Shown: positions 1-7,244 of the stretch, piece by piece
Layout: every line of letters begins with the position of its first letter
How positions within the stretch are numbered: position 1 is the stretch's first letter
Source of the DNA: Desulfobacca acetoxidans
GTDB lineage: Bacteria; Desulfobacterota; Desulfobaccia; Desulfobaccales; 0-14-0-80-60-11
DNA: 16,530 nucleotides
Direction of reading: 5' to 3'
NCBI GenBank assembly: GCA_022736495.1
Contig: DZCR01000068.1
Span: 1-16,530 of the forward strand
Notes under the pieces: generated by a model
Databases searched by the model: none
What the model saw: only the letters and a program-made list of their open reading frames with translations
Told to the model about the DNA's origin: nothing
Program-made: the position numbers and the translations under genes

Positions 1-11
1 CTTAGCGCAAA

Positions 12-587
12 TCATTGGGGTATCAGGCGATACGGCGCTGCTCGTTTGGTCCATTCGCTGCCGGGAAATTTGGCCGTCAGGGTTTCATACGCCTCCCGCA
101 AAGGCTTGGGGTCGTGGCTCGCCTTATAGCGCGACACCCCCATAAAGAAAACCGCCTCCGCCGCCGCACCGCTGTCGGGATATCCCCTTAAAGCCTCCTC
201 AAACATCCCCTGGGCTTCGGGATGCTGCTCGGCGTTGAAGTACCACTTGCCTTTGGCCACCATAAACGTGGGGATGAATTCCTCCGGCGGCAAAAATCCT
301 ACCACCTGATGAACCTCGTTGCCATCGGCGTCCAGGACAAAAATGGCGGGGGTCCACTTTACCTTAAATTGCTCCATCAGGGTTGTGTCCGAGGTTTGGA
401 TCTGAACCGGCACAAAATTATAATCCACAAACTTAACGACCTTCTCGTTAGGGTACGTAACCGCACCCATCTGTTGACAACCGAGTCATTGGGGATTGAA
501 AAAGTCCAGGAGAACGGGCTTTTTCGTCTGCCTGGCAGTCTCCTTGGCTTTGGCCAGGTCATTCACCCAACAGATATTCAGGGCCAT
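12..587 (-). CDS. Thioredoxin-like selenoprotein (UxxC) with C-terminal TPR-like region
   Basis: Seen: reading from ATG at 585-587, the frame passes through TGA at 486-488 and stops at TGA 12-14, giving 191 residues with Sec at 34. The region around the TGA reads DFFNPQ-U-LGC-QQM, so U34 and C37 form a UxxC redox pair at the usual place after the first thioredoxin beta strand (KPVLLDFF). WTP with Pro80 matches the thioredoxin cis-proline loop. From about residue 110 the protein is helical and TPR-like. AGGAGG at 593-598, 5 nt upstream of the ATG, fixes the start. The ATG at 468-470 lies after the TGA, has no ribosome binding site, and would remove the active site. Known: deltaproteobacteria are rich in Sec-containing thioredoxin-fold proteins. 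Inferred: a thiol/selenol oxidoreductase or peroxide-reducing enzyme; no signal peptide, so probably cytoplasmic. The Sec machinery is not in this window. Confidence 0.9.
451..468 (-). promoter_or_regulatory. Bacterial SECIS-like hairpin downstream of the Sec UGA
   Basis: In the mRNA sense, 468-462 (GGGUGCG) pairs with 457-451 (CGUACCC). This gives a 7-bp stem, one pair being G-U, closed by the tetraloop GUUA (461-458). The stem begins 18 nt after the UGA at 486-488 and the loop lies 25-28 nt after it. Bacterial SECIS elements are small hairpins just downstream of the UGA, with a G or GU in the apical loop that SelB contacts. The position, size and loop all fit. The element is also coding, so its sequence is constrained by the protein. 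Confidence 0.75.
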
Positions 588-626
588 AATTTCCTCCTTT
601 TTAGGACTGGGCTTACGCCCTCTATT

Positions 627-654
627 TACATAATCATTTTCAGATTAAAGGCAA
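627..654 (-). promoter_or_regulatory. Possible sigma70-type promoter for the selenoprotein gene
   Basis: On the minus strand TTGCCT (649-654) is followed after 16 nt by TATGTA (627-632), about 40 nt upstream of the ATG at 587. The match to consensus is moderate, so this is a candidate only. Confidence 0.35.
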
Positions 655-815
655 GAGCGGAAGGAGGGCCGACGTTTGAGTTTTTTCGGCATCTTTGCAG
701 TCATTGCACCTCGAACTTGCCAGGATTGTTTTATGAAAAAACCCCAGGGGAGCTCGCCTTAGGAAAACGTTTGGTCCCGGAGCGGCAGGGAGGAAAGATC
801 TTGAGATAACGCCAG

Positions 816-843
816 AGCGGGAGGGCTGTTGCGCCCTCCCGCT
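816..843 (-). terminator. Strong hairpin downstream of the universal stress protein gene
   Basis: 816-826 and 833-843 pair perfectly over 11 bp around a 6-nt loop, about 50 nt beyond the stop codon of the universal stress gene. No U-tract follows directly on the minus strand. It may end or stabilise the transcript rather than act as a textbook intrinsic terminator. Confidence 0.45.
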
Positions 844-890
844 TCCGTCAAACAGTAAATATTTTTTCGGCTTCAGCTTCCCCGGGTCTG

Positions 891-1373
891 CTACTCCACG
901 ATGGTGACAGCGCAGCCCTTGGCGTTCTGCACCACCTTGTTCGTGATGCTCCCTAAAAGCAGAGCCTTGGCCATGCCCAAGCCGCGGCGCCCCATGACGA
1001 TGGTATCGAATTTTCCTGCCTCGGCTTCGCTCAGGATATCCTCGGCCACGTCATAATATTTGGGCTTGAACTTGTTGACCACTGCGTCTTTGGGGGTCCC
1101 AGCCTTGGTCAAGTGGTTGTGAGCCTTGTTCACCAGGCCCTGCCATTGCCTTTCCTGTTCTCTCTGCCAACTGCTCACCACCCGCTGCCGGGATTCCTTC
1201 TCCTGGTCACTCAGGATATGACCATCATCCCAGAAAGCCGGGGGCAGACCCGACAGGACGTGCAGCAAGGTGACGTGCACCCCCGGGGTGCGACCGAAAG
1301 CTTCTGCCACGTATTCCACTGCGCGCCAGGCCCCTTCCGAACTATCCAGCGCAATTAATACCTTATGGGCCAT
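891..1373 (-). CDS. Universal stress protein, UspA family
   Basis: A 160-residue single-domain Usp protein, the typical length for the family. It opens with the first beta strand and Asp10 (HKVLIALDSS). Near the C-terminus is the ATP-binding signature G-2x-G-9x-G-S: G128, G131, G141 and S142 in GRRGLGMAKALLLGS, so it is probably of the ATP-binding class. An insertion of about 40 residues rich in Gln, Arg and Trp (roughly 55-90) lies between strands. GGAGG 5 nt before the ATG at 1371-1373 sets the start; the longer frame beginning at 1391 would overlap this ribosome binding site. It is cytoplasmic and usually forms dimers. Such proteins are stress or starvation responders with poorly defined targets. 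It is transcribed alone from its own promoter. Confidence 0.93.
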   Translation of the reverse strand: MAHKVLIALDSSEGAWRAVEYVAEAFGRTPGVHVTLLHVLSGLPPAFWDDGHILSDQEKESRQRVVSSWQREQERQWQGLVNKAHNHLTKAGTPKDAVVNKFKPKYYDVAEDILSEAEAGKFDTIVMGRRGLGMAKALLLGSITNKVVQNAKGCAVTIVE

Positions 1374-1402
1374 GACTGCCTCCTTTCCCATAAATAAGGA
1401 TC

Positions 1403-1432
1403 ATTGTAATGATTTCCAGGAGCGGATGTCAA
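1403..1432 (-). promoter_or_regulatory. Promoter of the universal stress protein gene
   Basis: On the minus strand a perfect -35 TTGACA (1427-1432) is followed after 18 nt by TACAAT (1403-1408), five of six matches to the -10 consensus. The predicted transcript start, near 1396, gives a leader of about 23 nt that contains the GGAGG site. This is one of the best promoter matches in the window. Confidence 0.7.
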
Positions 1433-1549
1433 CTAATCCCGCAACTGGTTCGCCGTCTTCGGGCGCAGGGCTCAAACCACATCTGCTTGCGGATGCGATT
1501 TCTTTACAGAAAATCGGCAAGAGCAAACCGAAATCGATTTACAAAACCC

Positions 1550-1578
1550 TTGCAATGTTCTGGCCCCGGCCATAAAAT
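1550..1578 (+). promoter_or_regulatory. Promoter of the GAF-GGDEF gene
   Basis: TTGCAA (1550-1555), a 17-nt spacer and TAAAAT (1573-1578) lie just before the gene. AGGAG at 1587-1591, 8 nt before the ATG at 1600, is the ribosome binding site. The predicted leader is short, about 15 nt. Confidence 0.6.
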
Positions 1579-1599
1579 TCCCTGTGAGGAGTAAGAGGT

Positions 1600-2676
1600 A
1601 TGGGCCCCCAAGAGGACTCGCTTACTAACACCCAGGACACCGGCCAGGTAGAGCGGCTGTTGGCCACCATCGAGTTCTCCAAAGCCCTGGTGAGCGCCTA
1701 TGACATGGAGACGCTCCTCACCGCCGTCCTGGCCCGCATCCAGGCCGTCATCCCTGCTCAAAACTGGTCCTTATTGCTCCTGGACCCTGCGACTCAAGAG
1801 CTTTACTTCGCCGTGGTGGTGGGAGTGGCCCCGGAGATGGTGAAGAATATCCGTCTGAAGCCGGGGGAAGGGATCGCCGGCGCCGTGGCCTCAACCGGCG
1901 TTCCCATCTTCATCCCCGATGTGGCTCAAGACCTCCGCTTTTCCGCCCGGGTGGATGCCCTCACCGGCTTCGAGACCCGCTCCATCATCGCCCTGCCCCT
2001 GCTGGTCCGGGGAAAAGTCATCGGGGTGTTTGAAGTAGTCAACGTGGCGGACGAGAGGTTTTTCCGGGAAAAATACCTCCCCCACCTGACCATCCTGGCG
2101 GACTATGTGGCCATCGCCGTGGATAACGTCCGCAATTTACAAAAGCTGGAGGCCCGCACCTTTATCGATGAGGTGACGGGGTTCTACAATACCCGCTATC
2201 TCATCCACGAACTGGACCGCCTCATTCCCCAACACCTCAGCCAGGGTAAGCCCTTCTCCGTGGTCTTTCTGGATCTGGACAACTTCAAGACGGTGGTAGA
2301 CGCTCATGGTCATCTGCGGGGATCGAAGGTGCTGGCCCAGGTGGCTCGGGTGATCAATGAGGTACTGGGGCCGGACGACAGTCTGGTACGCTATGGCGGC
2401 GATGAGTTTCTCCTTCTCCTGCCCCATCGGTCCCAGGCGGACGCCCTGCAGATCGCCCGCCGCCTGCGCCTGACCCTTAACGCCACGGCCCTCCTGCAAG
2501 ATGAAAATCTGGCCATTAAGGTCACTGCCAGCTATGGCATCGCCACCGTGCCGGAAGACGCCCAGGACCGCGAAAAGCTCTTGCTCATCGCTGACCGGGC
2601 CATGTTTGGCAGCAAAGGCCAGGGCCGGGACCGCATTATGGTGGGCCGGGAACTGATTCCGGTAGAGGAGGATTAA
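1600..2676 (+). CDS. GAF-GGDEF cyclic dinucleotide synthase, possibly Hypr (cGAMP) type
   Basis: 358 residues with a soluble N-terminal GAF domain (about 28-178) and a C-terminal GGDEF domain (about 185-350) joined by a short helix; no membrane segment. The catalytic GGDEF motif is intact (266-270), with the metal-site region FLDLDNF (223-229) and K230 upstream. Two guanine-contacting positions of standard diguanylate cyclases differ. In FKxxND the Asn is Val233, and in GHxxGD the Asp is Ser242 (seen in HGHLRGS). The I-site RxxD is lost: the residues before D260 are G-P-D, so product inhibition at this site is unlikely. Asp-to-Ser at this position is the hallmark of Hypr GGDEF enzymes such as Geobacter GSU1658, which make 3',3'-cGAMP. 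Inferred: a cytoplasmic cyclic dinucleotide synthase gated by a GAF ligand or redox signal, whose product may be cGAMP, c-di-GMP or a mixture. It is a single-gene transcript with its own promoter and terminator. Confidence 0.9.
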   Translation: MGPQEDSLTNTQDTGQVERLLATIEFSKALVSAYDMETLLTAVLARIQAVIPAQNWSLLLLDPATQELYFAVVVGVAPEMVKNIRLKPGEGIAGAVASTGVPIFIPDVAQDLRFSARVDALTGFETRSIIALPLLVRGKVIGVFEVVNVADERFFREKYLPHLTILADYVAIAVDNVRNLQKLEARTFIDEVTGFYNTRYLIHELDRLIPQHLSQGKPFSVVFLDLDNFKTVVDAHGHLRGSKVLAQVARVINEVLGPDDSLVRYGGDEFLLLLPHRSQADALQIARRLRLTLNATALLQDENLAIKVTASYGIATVPEDAQDREKLLLIADRAMFGSKGQGRDRIMVGRELIPVEED

Positions 2677-2737
2677 GGGAAGTTAATGGCGATACCTGTC
2701 AGGTTAACAAGGTAGTTCAAAACCTGATGTCCTTGTA

Positions 2738-2763
2738 GGGTGGGGTCTCCCCGCCCTTTTTTT
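2738..2763 (+). terminator. Intrinsic terminator of the GAF-GGDEF gene
   Basis: GGGTGGGG (2738-2745) pairs with CCCCGCCC (2749-2756) around a TCT loop, followed by seven T residues (2757-2763). It lies about 60 nt after the stop codon. Confidence 0.9.
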
Positions 2764-2793
2764 CAGAAGATCCCTGTGCTGGGCCCTGCGCCC

Positions 2794-2819
2794 AAAAAAA
2801 AGGGCCCCGAAGGGGGCCC
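2794..2819 (-). terminator. Intrinsic terminator of the periplasmic TPR gene
   Basis: On the minus strand GGGCCCC (2819-2813) pairs with GGGGCCC (2808-2802) around a 4-nt CUUC loop, then eight U residues (2801-2794). It lies back to back with the plus-strand terminator at 2738-2763, insulating the two convergent genes. Confidence 0.9.
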
Positions 2820-2848
2820 AGGAGCTCCTGTGGGCGGCAGTTAAGAAA

Positions 2849-3316
2849 TCATTTGGGGCGCAGTCCACTTCCGGGGAGTGGGCCCGCCGTCATATAACCT
2901 TTGACCATCTCGATATTCACCTTGATCAAAGGCTCCAGATCCTGATTTCCGGTTCCCCCTGCCACAGGTTTGAAGGCCAGGCAGATGTTGCCCACGGAGC
3001 ACACCCGGTTTACCTGTACCATGTATCCCTTAGCCTTGGGCAGGGCCTGGTTCAGATAGGTGTCGGCCTTGTCAAACTTTTTCTCCGCCACCATGACGGA
3101 AGCCTTGTTGTTCAAGGCCAGAGGATTGCCAGGATCTGCTACCAGGATCTTGTCCAGGAGTGCATCTGCCTTCTTATACTGCTTCTTTTCGATCAAATCA
3201 TAAGAATCCAACAGCGCTTTGCCGACGTCCAACGGTTTCTGCGCCAAAGCTACCCCCGCCCCGCAAATAGCCAGGGCCAGTGTTAAGGCAACAACTTTAA
3301 CCCACGTCCGCTTCAT
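2849..3316 (-). CDS. Periplasmic TPR-repeat protein
   Basis: 155 residues from ATG 3314-3316. A purine-rich ribosome binding site (AGGGAGAGAG) lies just before it; a 15-residue longer frame exists but has no such site. Residues 1-26 form a clear Sec signal peptide: MKRTW, a hydrophobic core, then ALA before QKP. The mature part is a short helical tandem-repeat region (about 35-100) with TPR-like spacing, including DPGNPLALNNKA, a typical inter-repeat turn. The C-terminal third is not TPR and carries two cysteines spaced CSVGNIC, possibly a disulfide in the periplasm. Such proteins scaffold envelope complexes; the partner is not indicated by the neighbours. It has its own promoter and terminator, so it is likely monocistronic. 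Confidence 0.8.
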   Translation of the reverse strand: MKRTWVKVVALTLALAICGAGVALAQKPLDVGKALLDSYDLIEKKQYKKADALLDKILVADPGNPLALNNKASVMVAEKKFDKADTYLNQALPKAKGYMVQVNRVCSVGNICLAFKPVAGGTGNQDLEPLIKVNIEMVKGYMTAGPLPGSGLRPK

Positions 3317-3365
3317 ATCTCTCTCCCTTGTTGGCGAATTAGTAAACTTGCCGCCCGACATCCAT

Positions 3366-3394
3366 AACTTATGAGATTCTTACTCCATTGTCAA
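3366..3394 (-). promoter_or_regulatory. Promoter of the periplasmic TPR gene
   Basis: On the minus strand a perfect -35 TTGACA (3389-3394), a 17-nt spacer and TAAGTT (3366-3371, 3/6 to the -10 consensus) lie about 50 nt before the ATG at 3316. Confidence 0.5.
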
Positions 3395-3736
3395 AGGATT
3401 TCGGGGAGGTGCCTTGAAGAATTTATCTCTTCCCTGGAAATTTTGGCTTCGATCCACGAAAATCAGGTGGACTATTCTCAATTCCACCCTTCTTTGCCGG
3501 TAATTTATTGAGCCCAAAAAAATCAGGCAAGAACGGCTCGCCTCCAGATGAGTATTTCGCTCCTCATGACTACGGCCCGGACAAATAAATTCCCGTTTCG
3601 CAATACGATCTCTGCCGCCTTGTTGTAATATGAGAAGCACCTCCAACCTTGTCAAGGCCGAGGCCGGAGAAAAATCTGGCAGATTACCTGACAGGGCAAG
3701 AGGGAGAAGGAGAAGCCTGAGTCCGGGAGCAGGCTC
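3395..3736. other. Gene-free stretch between TPR gene and permease pair
   Basis: No convincing gene. A minus-strand frame at 3380-3655 opens only from TTG, has no ribosome binding site, and its composition does not look like a protein. The stretch does contain a second promoter-like pair on the minus strand, TTGACA (3650-3655), 17 nt, CATATT (3627-3632). This would give the TPR gene a leader of about 300 nt or drive an unrecognised small RNA. A weak hairpin at 3714-3735 lies just after the DppC-type stop codon. Confidence 0.5.
3714..3735 (-). terminator. Weak hairpin after the permease genes
   Basis: AGCCTG (3714-3719) pairs with CAGGCT (3730-3735) around a 10-nt loop directly after the stop codon at 3737. 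It is followed on the minus strand by a pyrimidine-rich but mixed C/T tract. It may be a termination site; the evidence is thin. Confidence 0.3.
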
Positions 3737-4573
3737 TTAGCCCTTGAGACGGGGATCGATGGCCTCCCGGATTCCTTCCCCTAGCAGGTTGTAACTCATC
3801 ACCGTAATGAGGATGGCCAGGCCGGGAAACACGGAAAGCCACCAGGCGATTTCGATATTATCTTTGCCTGCGGTGAGGATGTTGCCCCAACTGGGAGTGG
3901 GCGGCTGGACCCCCAGACCCAGGAAACTCAGGGCGCTCTCCGTAAGAATGGCTCCGGCCACCCCCAGGGTGGCGGAGACCATCACTGGCGCCAGGGCATT
4001 GGGCAGCATGTGGCGCATGATCAACCGGACATCGCTGGCCCCTAAGGCCCGGGCCGCAGTGACAAATTCACGTTCCCGCAACGTGAGAAATTCCGCTCGG
4101 ACCAGGCGCGCCACCCCCATCCAACTGGTGAGTCCGATGACCGCCATGATGTTCCAGATGCTGGGCTCCAAGACCGCGATCACTGCCAGGATCAGAAAAA
4201 AGGAAGGAAAGCAGAGCATCAGGTCCACCAGGCGCATGAGGCCTGAATCAACCCAGCCGCCGTAATATCCGGCCAGGGCCCCCACCACCAGCCCGATGAG
4301 GGTGGCCAGACCCACCGCTACGAAGCCCACCTTCAGCGACACCCGGGAGCCGTAGATAATGCGGGACAGGACGTCCCGGCCCAGGGTGTCCGTACCCATG
4401 AGGTGCGCCTGACTGGGAGGCATGAGCACGGCCTTGAGGTTAATTTGATCGGGATCGTACGGGGCCAGCCAATGGGCGGAAATGGACACCACAAACAGCC
4501 CCAAAACCAACGCCAGCCCGGCCATGGCCATGCGGTTCTTCCTCAGGTGCTTCCAGAATTCCCGTTGTCTCAT
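3737..4573 (-). CDS. dppC: ABC transporter permease, DppC/OppC type
   Basis: 278 residues from ATG 4571-4573; the frame could extend six residues to a TTG at 4591, and neither start has a clear ribosome binding site. The N-terminal cytoplasmic stretch and first membrane helix (KNRMAMAGLALVLGLFVV) match the OppC_N region. The conserved periplasmic motif HLMGTDTLGRDVLSRIIYGSR follows, then five further membrane helices. The EAA loop that docks on the ATPases is present (FVTAARALGAS, then RHMLPN). The C-terminus EAIDPRLKG is typical of the family. With its DppB-type partner it should form the inner-membrane pore of a dipeptide, oligopeptide or nickel-type importer. The upstream partner ends 140 nt away. 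The substrate cannot be told from permeases alone. Confidence 0.92.
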   Translation of the reverse strand: MRQREFWKHLRKNRMAMAGLALVLGLFVVSISAHWLAPYDPDQINLKAVLMPPSQAHLMGTDTLGRDVLSRIIYGSRVSLKVGFVAVGLATLIGLVVGALAGYYGGWVDSGLMRLVDLMLCFPSFFLILAVIAVLEPSIWNIMAVIGLTSWMGVARLVRAEFLTLREREFVTAARALGASDVRLIMRHMLPNALAPVMVSATLGVAGAILTESALSFLGLGVQPPTPSWGNILTAGKDNIEIAWWLSVFPGLAILITVMSYNLLGEGIREAIDPRLKG

Positions 4574-4712
4574 AAAGATCGGTTTTCTCAATAAGCCAGA
4601 TTTTCAAACCTGCCGAAAACTGATGAACTCCTAAAAGTCAGTTTCTCCTCCCCCAGCGGGAGGGTCCATAGAGGAGGAAATTTTGATAATTGCTGATTAA
4701 AAAATGTTTTTC

Positions 4713-5687
4713 TCACCCCGTCCGAATCCTCGGGTCCACCAACGCGTAGCCCACGTCAGCCAGCATATTGCCCAACAGCGTCAGCACCGCGCCGATGACC
4801 AACTCCCCCATCACCAATGGATAATCCCGGGCCATCACCGCGCCATAAAACAACTGGCCCATGCCGGGGATGGCAAAGATGGATTCAAAGATCACGCTGC
4901 CGCCGATAAGGCCTGGCACGCTCAAACCCAGTATGGTGATCACCGGCAGCAGGGCGTTGCGCAACGCGTGTTTGAAGATCACCACCCGCTCTGGCAGCCC
5001 CTTGGCCCGGGCCGTGACGATATAGTCCTGGCGGATGACTTCCAGCATGTTGCCCCGCATGTACCGGGACATGCCGGCCAGGCCCCCGAAGGCCGCGACC
5101 AGCACCGGCAGGGTCACGTGGGCCGCCAGATCCTGGATTTTCTGCCAAAAGGTGAATTGGCTGAAGTTGAGTGAGGTCAGGCCGGAGATGGGCAGCCAAT
5201 CCAGATAGACCCCAAAAAACATGATGAGGAGCAGGGCGAGCCAGAAAGTGGGCATGGCGAACCCGAAAAAGACCAGGAGGGTGGTGCCTTTGTCAAACCA
5301 GGAGTGGGCCCGGTACGCGGCAATCACCCCGATGGGGATGGCCACCGCCAGGATAATGATCAGGCTCATGAAGTTGAGCCCCAAGGTGATGCCGATGCGC
5401 TCCTTGATCTTGTCCCACACCAAGCGCCGGTCTGAAGAAAAGGAGCGGCCGAAGTCCAGGCGGGAAAGTCGGGACAGCCAATCCCAGTATTGCACCATCA
5501 AGGGCTTGTCCAGGCCGTAAATCTCCCGCAGCCGCTTCTGGGCCTCCAGCGAGGCCTTGGGATTGAGGGTGGTTTGCATATCGGTGGGGGTCCCCGGCGC
5601 CAGATGGATGACCATAAAGGATACCAGGGTGATCCCCAGGAGCAAAGGGATCATCAGACCCAGGCGTTTCAGGATATAGAGCCACAT
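4713..5687 (-). CDS. dppB: ABC transporter permease, DppB/OppB type
   Basis: 324 residues, normal for the family. The N-terminus [24 protein letters not shown] is the usual first helix, followed by the periplasmic region with HLAPGTP and the conserved LRExYGLDKP. Later membrane helices flank the EAA loop ([13 protein letters not shown], then [11 protein letters not shown]). The C-terminus ends in [11 protein letters not shown], as expected. No start codon is available upstream in frame. AAGGAG at 5715-5720 is 27 nt from the ATG, too far to be a normal ribosome binding site, so translation initiation looks weak or leader-controlled. It forms the channel with the DppC-type protein encoded next. 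No substrate-binding protein or ATPase gene adjoins the pair. Confidence 0.92.
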   Translation of the reverse strand: MWLYILKRLGLMIPLLLGITLVSFMVIHLAPGTPTDMQTTLNPKASLEAQKRLREIYGLDKPLMVQYWDWLSRLSRLDFGRSFSSDRRLVWDKIKERIGITLGLNFMSLIIILAVAIPIGVIAAYRAHSWFDKGTTLLVFFGFAMPTFWLALLLIMFFGVYLDWLPISGLTSLNFSQFTFWQKIQDLAAHVTLPVLVAAFGGLAGMSRYMRGNMLEVIRQDYIVTARAKGLPERVVIFKHALRNALLPVITILGLSVPGLIGGSVIFESIFAIPGMGQLFYGAVMARDYPLVMGELVIGAVLTLLGNMLADVGYALVDPRIRTG

Positions 5688-5841
5688 AGGATGCGTCGTT
5701 GCAGGGAGAAGCTGCTCCTTAAGAATAAATTAGCCTATTGCGGGCGGTGATGCAAGGGGCCTGGATCAGACGCAATTGGCGGAATTTCTGCCCAATCCCT
5801 GCCCGCACCAGCGGCTGCTCTGTCCTGGTCCGAAAGCCTGG

Positions 5842-6447
5842 CTAGTCCAGACAGGCGGCATCGCGGTCTCCCGGTATGGGGTGGGCTCCCAGGTGCGCCA
5901 GCAGGTTTAGCAGGATACGGGCGGTAGCTCCCCAAACCACCTCTTCGCCGTTGTGCCAGTAACAGACTCGGGTGGTGCGCCCCTGGAAGATATACGGCCC
6001 CGAACTCCAGCGCTCCGGGGCGTAGAAATCCGCCACCGGCAAGGCCAGCAGGCGCTTGACCTCCCGGGGGCTGGGCTTAAAGTCATAGGGGTGGGGGATG
6101 AGCCCCACAAAGGGAAGGATATGATAACCGGTAATAGTGCTCACCCCGGTAAGCGAGCCCAGGATTTCTACCGCCTCGGGGGCGAGTCCGATTTCCTCAA
6201 AGGTTTCCCTCAGGGCTGTGGCCAGGATGCTTGCGTCCTCCGGGTCCCGGACCCCGCCGGGAAAGGCGATCTGTCCCCGGTGGTCCTTCACCATCAAGGT
6301 CCGTTGGATGAACAGCACCCGCAATTCCTCTTCCTGCACAAACAAAGGCACCAGCACCCCGGCGGACACCAGGTCCGCCTTTGGGGCCTCCGGCGCCAAC
6401 TCCATGGTCAGGTGGTCCCTGAGGCGAGCCAGGACTGATTGTGGCAT
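5842..6447 (-). CDS. Nudix hydrolase, CoA-pyrophosphatase-like (NudL/UPF0035 family)
   Basis: 201 residues from ATG 6445-6447. The frame is open a further 30 residues upstream without a better start; AAGGG lies very close to this ATG, so the start is not certain. The UPF0035 signature precedes the Nudix box, as LFIQRT followed by HRGQIAFPGG. The box itself runs about 64-88, with G64, G65, R80, E81, E84, E85 and G87 (LRETFEEIGL). E84 and E85 are among the metal ligands. The spacing DPEDAS...ALRE is as in the E. coli NudL type. Family members split CoA and its derivatives to 3',5'-ADP and phosphopantetheine using Mg or Mn, a housekeeping or salvage role in the cytoplasm. It is transcribed divergently from the rubrerythrin-like gene. 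Confidence 0.88.
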   Translation of the reverse strand: MPQSVLARLRDHLTMELAPEAPKADLVSAGVLVPLFVQEEELRVLFIQRTLMVKDHRGQIAFPGGVRDPEDASILATALRETFEEIGLAPEAVEILGSLTGVSTITGYHILPFVGLIPHPYDFKPSPREVKRLLALPVADFYAPERWSSGPYIFQGRTTRVCYWHNGEEVVWGATARILLNLLAHLGAHPIPGDRDAACLD

Positions 6448-6530
6448 AACCCTTTTTACCACGGACCAGGGACCGAGGCAACTGATCCGGCGATGCGCCA
6501 AACACGGGACGCGGTTTGCTGTGGCTGCGA

Positions 6531-6559
6531 TTGACAAGGTGAGTTGTTAACCTTATGTT
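6531..6559 (+). promoter_or_regulatory. Promoter of the rubrerythrin-like gene
   Basis: A perfect -35 TTGACA (6531-6536), a 17-nt spacer and TATGTT (6554-6559, 4/6) point to the plus-strand gene run. The predicted leader is about 80 nt. The -10 overlaps the ATG of a longer alternative frame, which argues against that start. Confidence 0.6.
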
Positions 6560-6644
6560 TAAAGCAGTCTGCATGGGTTATGGTGACTGCAGCCGCAGCA
6601 GGCGCCTTAACCCCAGGAAATCTGCTCGAAGGGAGAAATCTTAC

Positions 6645-7169
6645 ATGAAAGTGCAGGAATATATGCTCAAGGCGTTGGAAGACGCGGTGCAAATGGAGGT
6701 TGAAGGCCGCCAGTTCTATCTGGAAGCGGCCAAGAAGGTGAAAAGCGCCGGCGTTCGGGAAATTATGGAGTACCTGGCGGAGTCGGAAAAATACCATATC
6801 GAAAAATTCAACGAGATCTACCGTAGCATGGAGAAAGACCCGGGCTGGACCGAAACCATGGCGACCTTCGCTCCGCCCAAACATGAAGCCTATGTCTGCG
6901 TTATGGCCATGACCAAAGATGAACAGGGCGCCGGCGGCCAAGATGATCTTCAGGCGCTGAAGACCGGCATCAAAATGGAAGAGTGCTCCATCGACTACTA
7001 CACCAAGCTGGCCAAGGAAACCAACAACCCCCTGGCCCGGCGCTTTTTCATGAGTGTGGCCCACGAAGAAAGGGGACACTACCTGACCCTGATGGATATG
7101 CACAACTATTTGACCCTGCCGGAAGACTGGTTCTATGTCCACCAGATGAGCAACGTGGACGGCGCCTAA
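6645..7169 (+). CDS. Rubrerythrin-like ferritin-fold diiron protein
   Basis: 174 residues from ATG 6645, with GAAGGGAG about 9 nt upstream. The frame is open 30 residues further, but that extension starts inside the promoter and reads as basic non-domain sequence. This is a four-helix ferritin-like domain with two repeats of the diiron ligand pattern: E20 with E48xxH51, and E113 with E142xxH145. There is no rubredoxin CxxC domain, so it is a short erythrin-type protein rather than a full rubrerythrin; electrons must come from a partner. Known roles are peroxide reduction or iron handling in anaerobes, in the cytoplasm. It is first in a plus-strand run, 75 nt before the metallo-hydrolase gene. 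An oxidative-stress role is inferred. Confidence 0.88.
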   Translation: MKVQEYMLKALEDAVQMEVEGRQFYLEAAKKVKSAGVREIMEYLAESEKYHIEKFNEIYRSMEKDPGWTETMATFAPPKHEAYVCVMAMTKDEQGAGGQDDLQALKTGIKMEECSIDYYTKLAKETNNPLARRFFMSVAHEERGHYLTLMDMHNYLTLPEDWFYVHQMSNVDGA

Positions 7170-7244
7170 TAAAGAGGAAAGCTACCCGGTTAAACGTGAG
7201 AAGAATTGCACCACCCAGAATGACTTGGGAGAAACAGTAAGGTC

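Larger units (their letters stand above)
588..890. other. Intergenic stretch between selenoprotein and universal stress protein genes
   Basis: This 303-nt stretch holds the ribosome binding site and possible promoter of the selenoprotein gene and a strong GC-rich hairpin at 816-843. A plus-strand frame is open across part of it, but it is mostly antisense to the selenoprotein and has no ribosome binding site, so I see no gene here. Confidence 0.6.

Noticed and set aside
12..14. The terminal TGA of the selenoprotein as a second Sec codon
   Set aside because: The protein already has a complete thioredoxin/TPR length, the next residues show no Cys partner, and the window ends too soon to seek a SECIS.
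222..809. A 195-residue plus-strand open frame
   Set aside because: Mostly antisense to the selenoprotein gene, no ribosome binding site, and no recognisable domain; the minus-strand frame carries clear thioredoxin motifs.
3380..3655. A 91-residue minus-strand frame
   Set aside because: TTG start, no ribosome binding site, composition unlike a protein; its start codon is the -35 box of a possible promoter.
4640..4670. Hairpin in the gap between the two permease genes as a riboswitch or attenuator
   Set aside because: Only a 6-bp stem with no U-tract and no recognisable riboswitch core; too weak to claim.
6555..6644. N-terminal extension of the rubrerythrin-like protein
   Set aside because: Its ATG lies in the -10 box of the promoter, and a ribosome binding site precedes the ATG at 6645.
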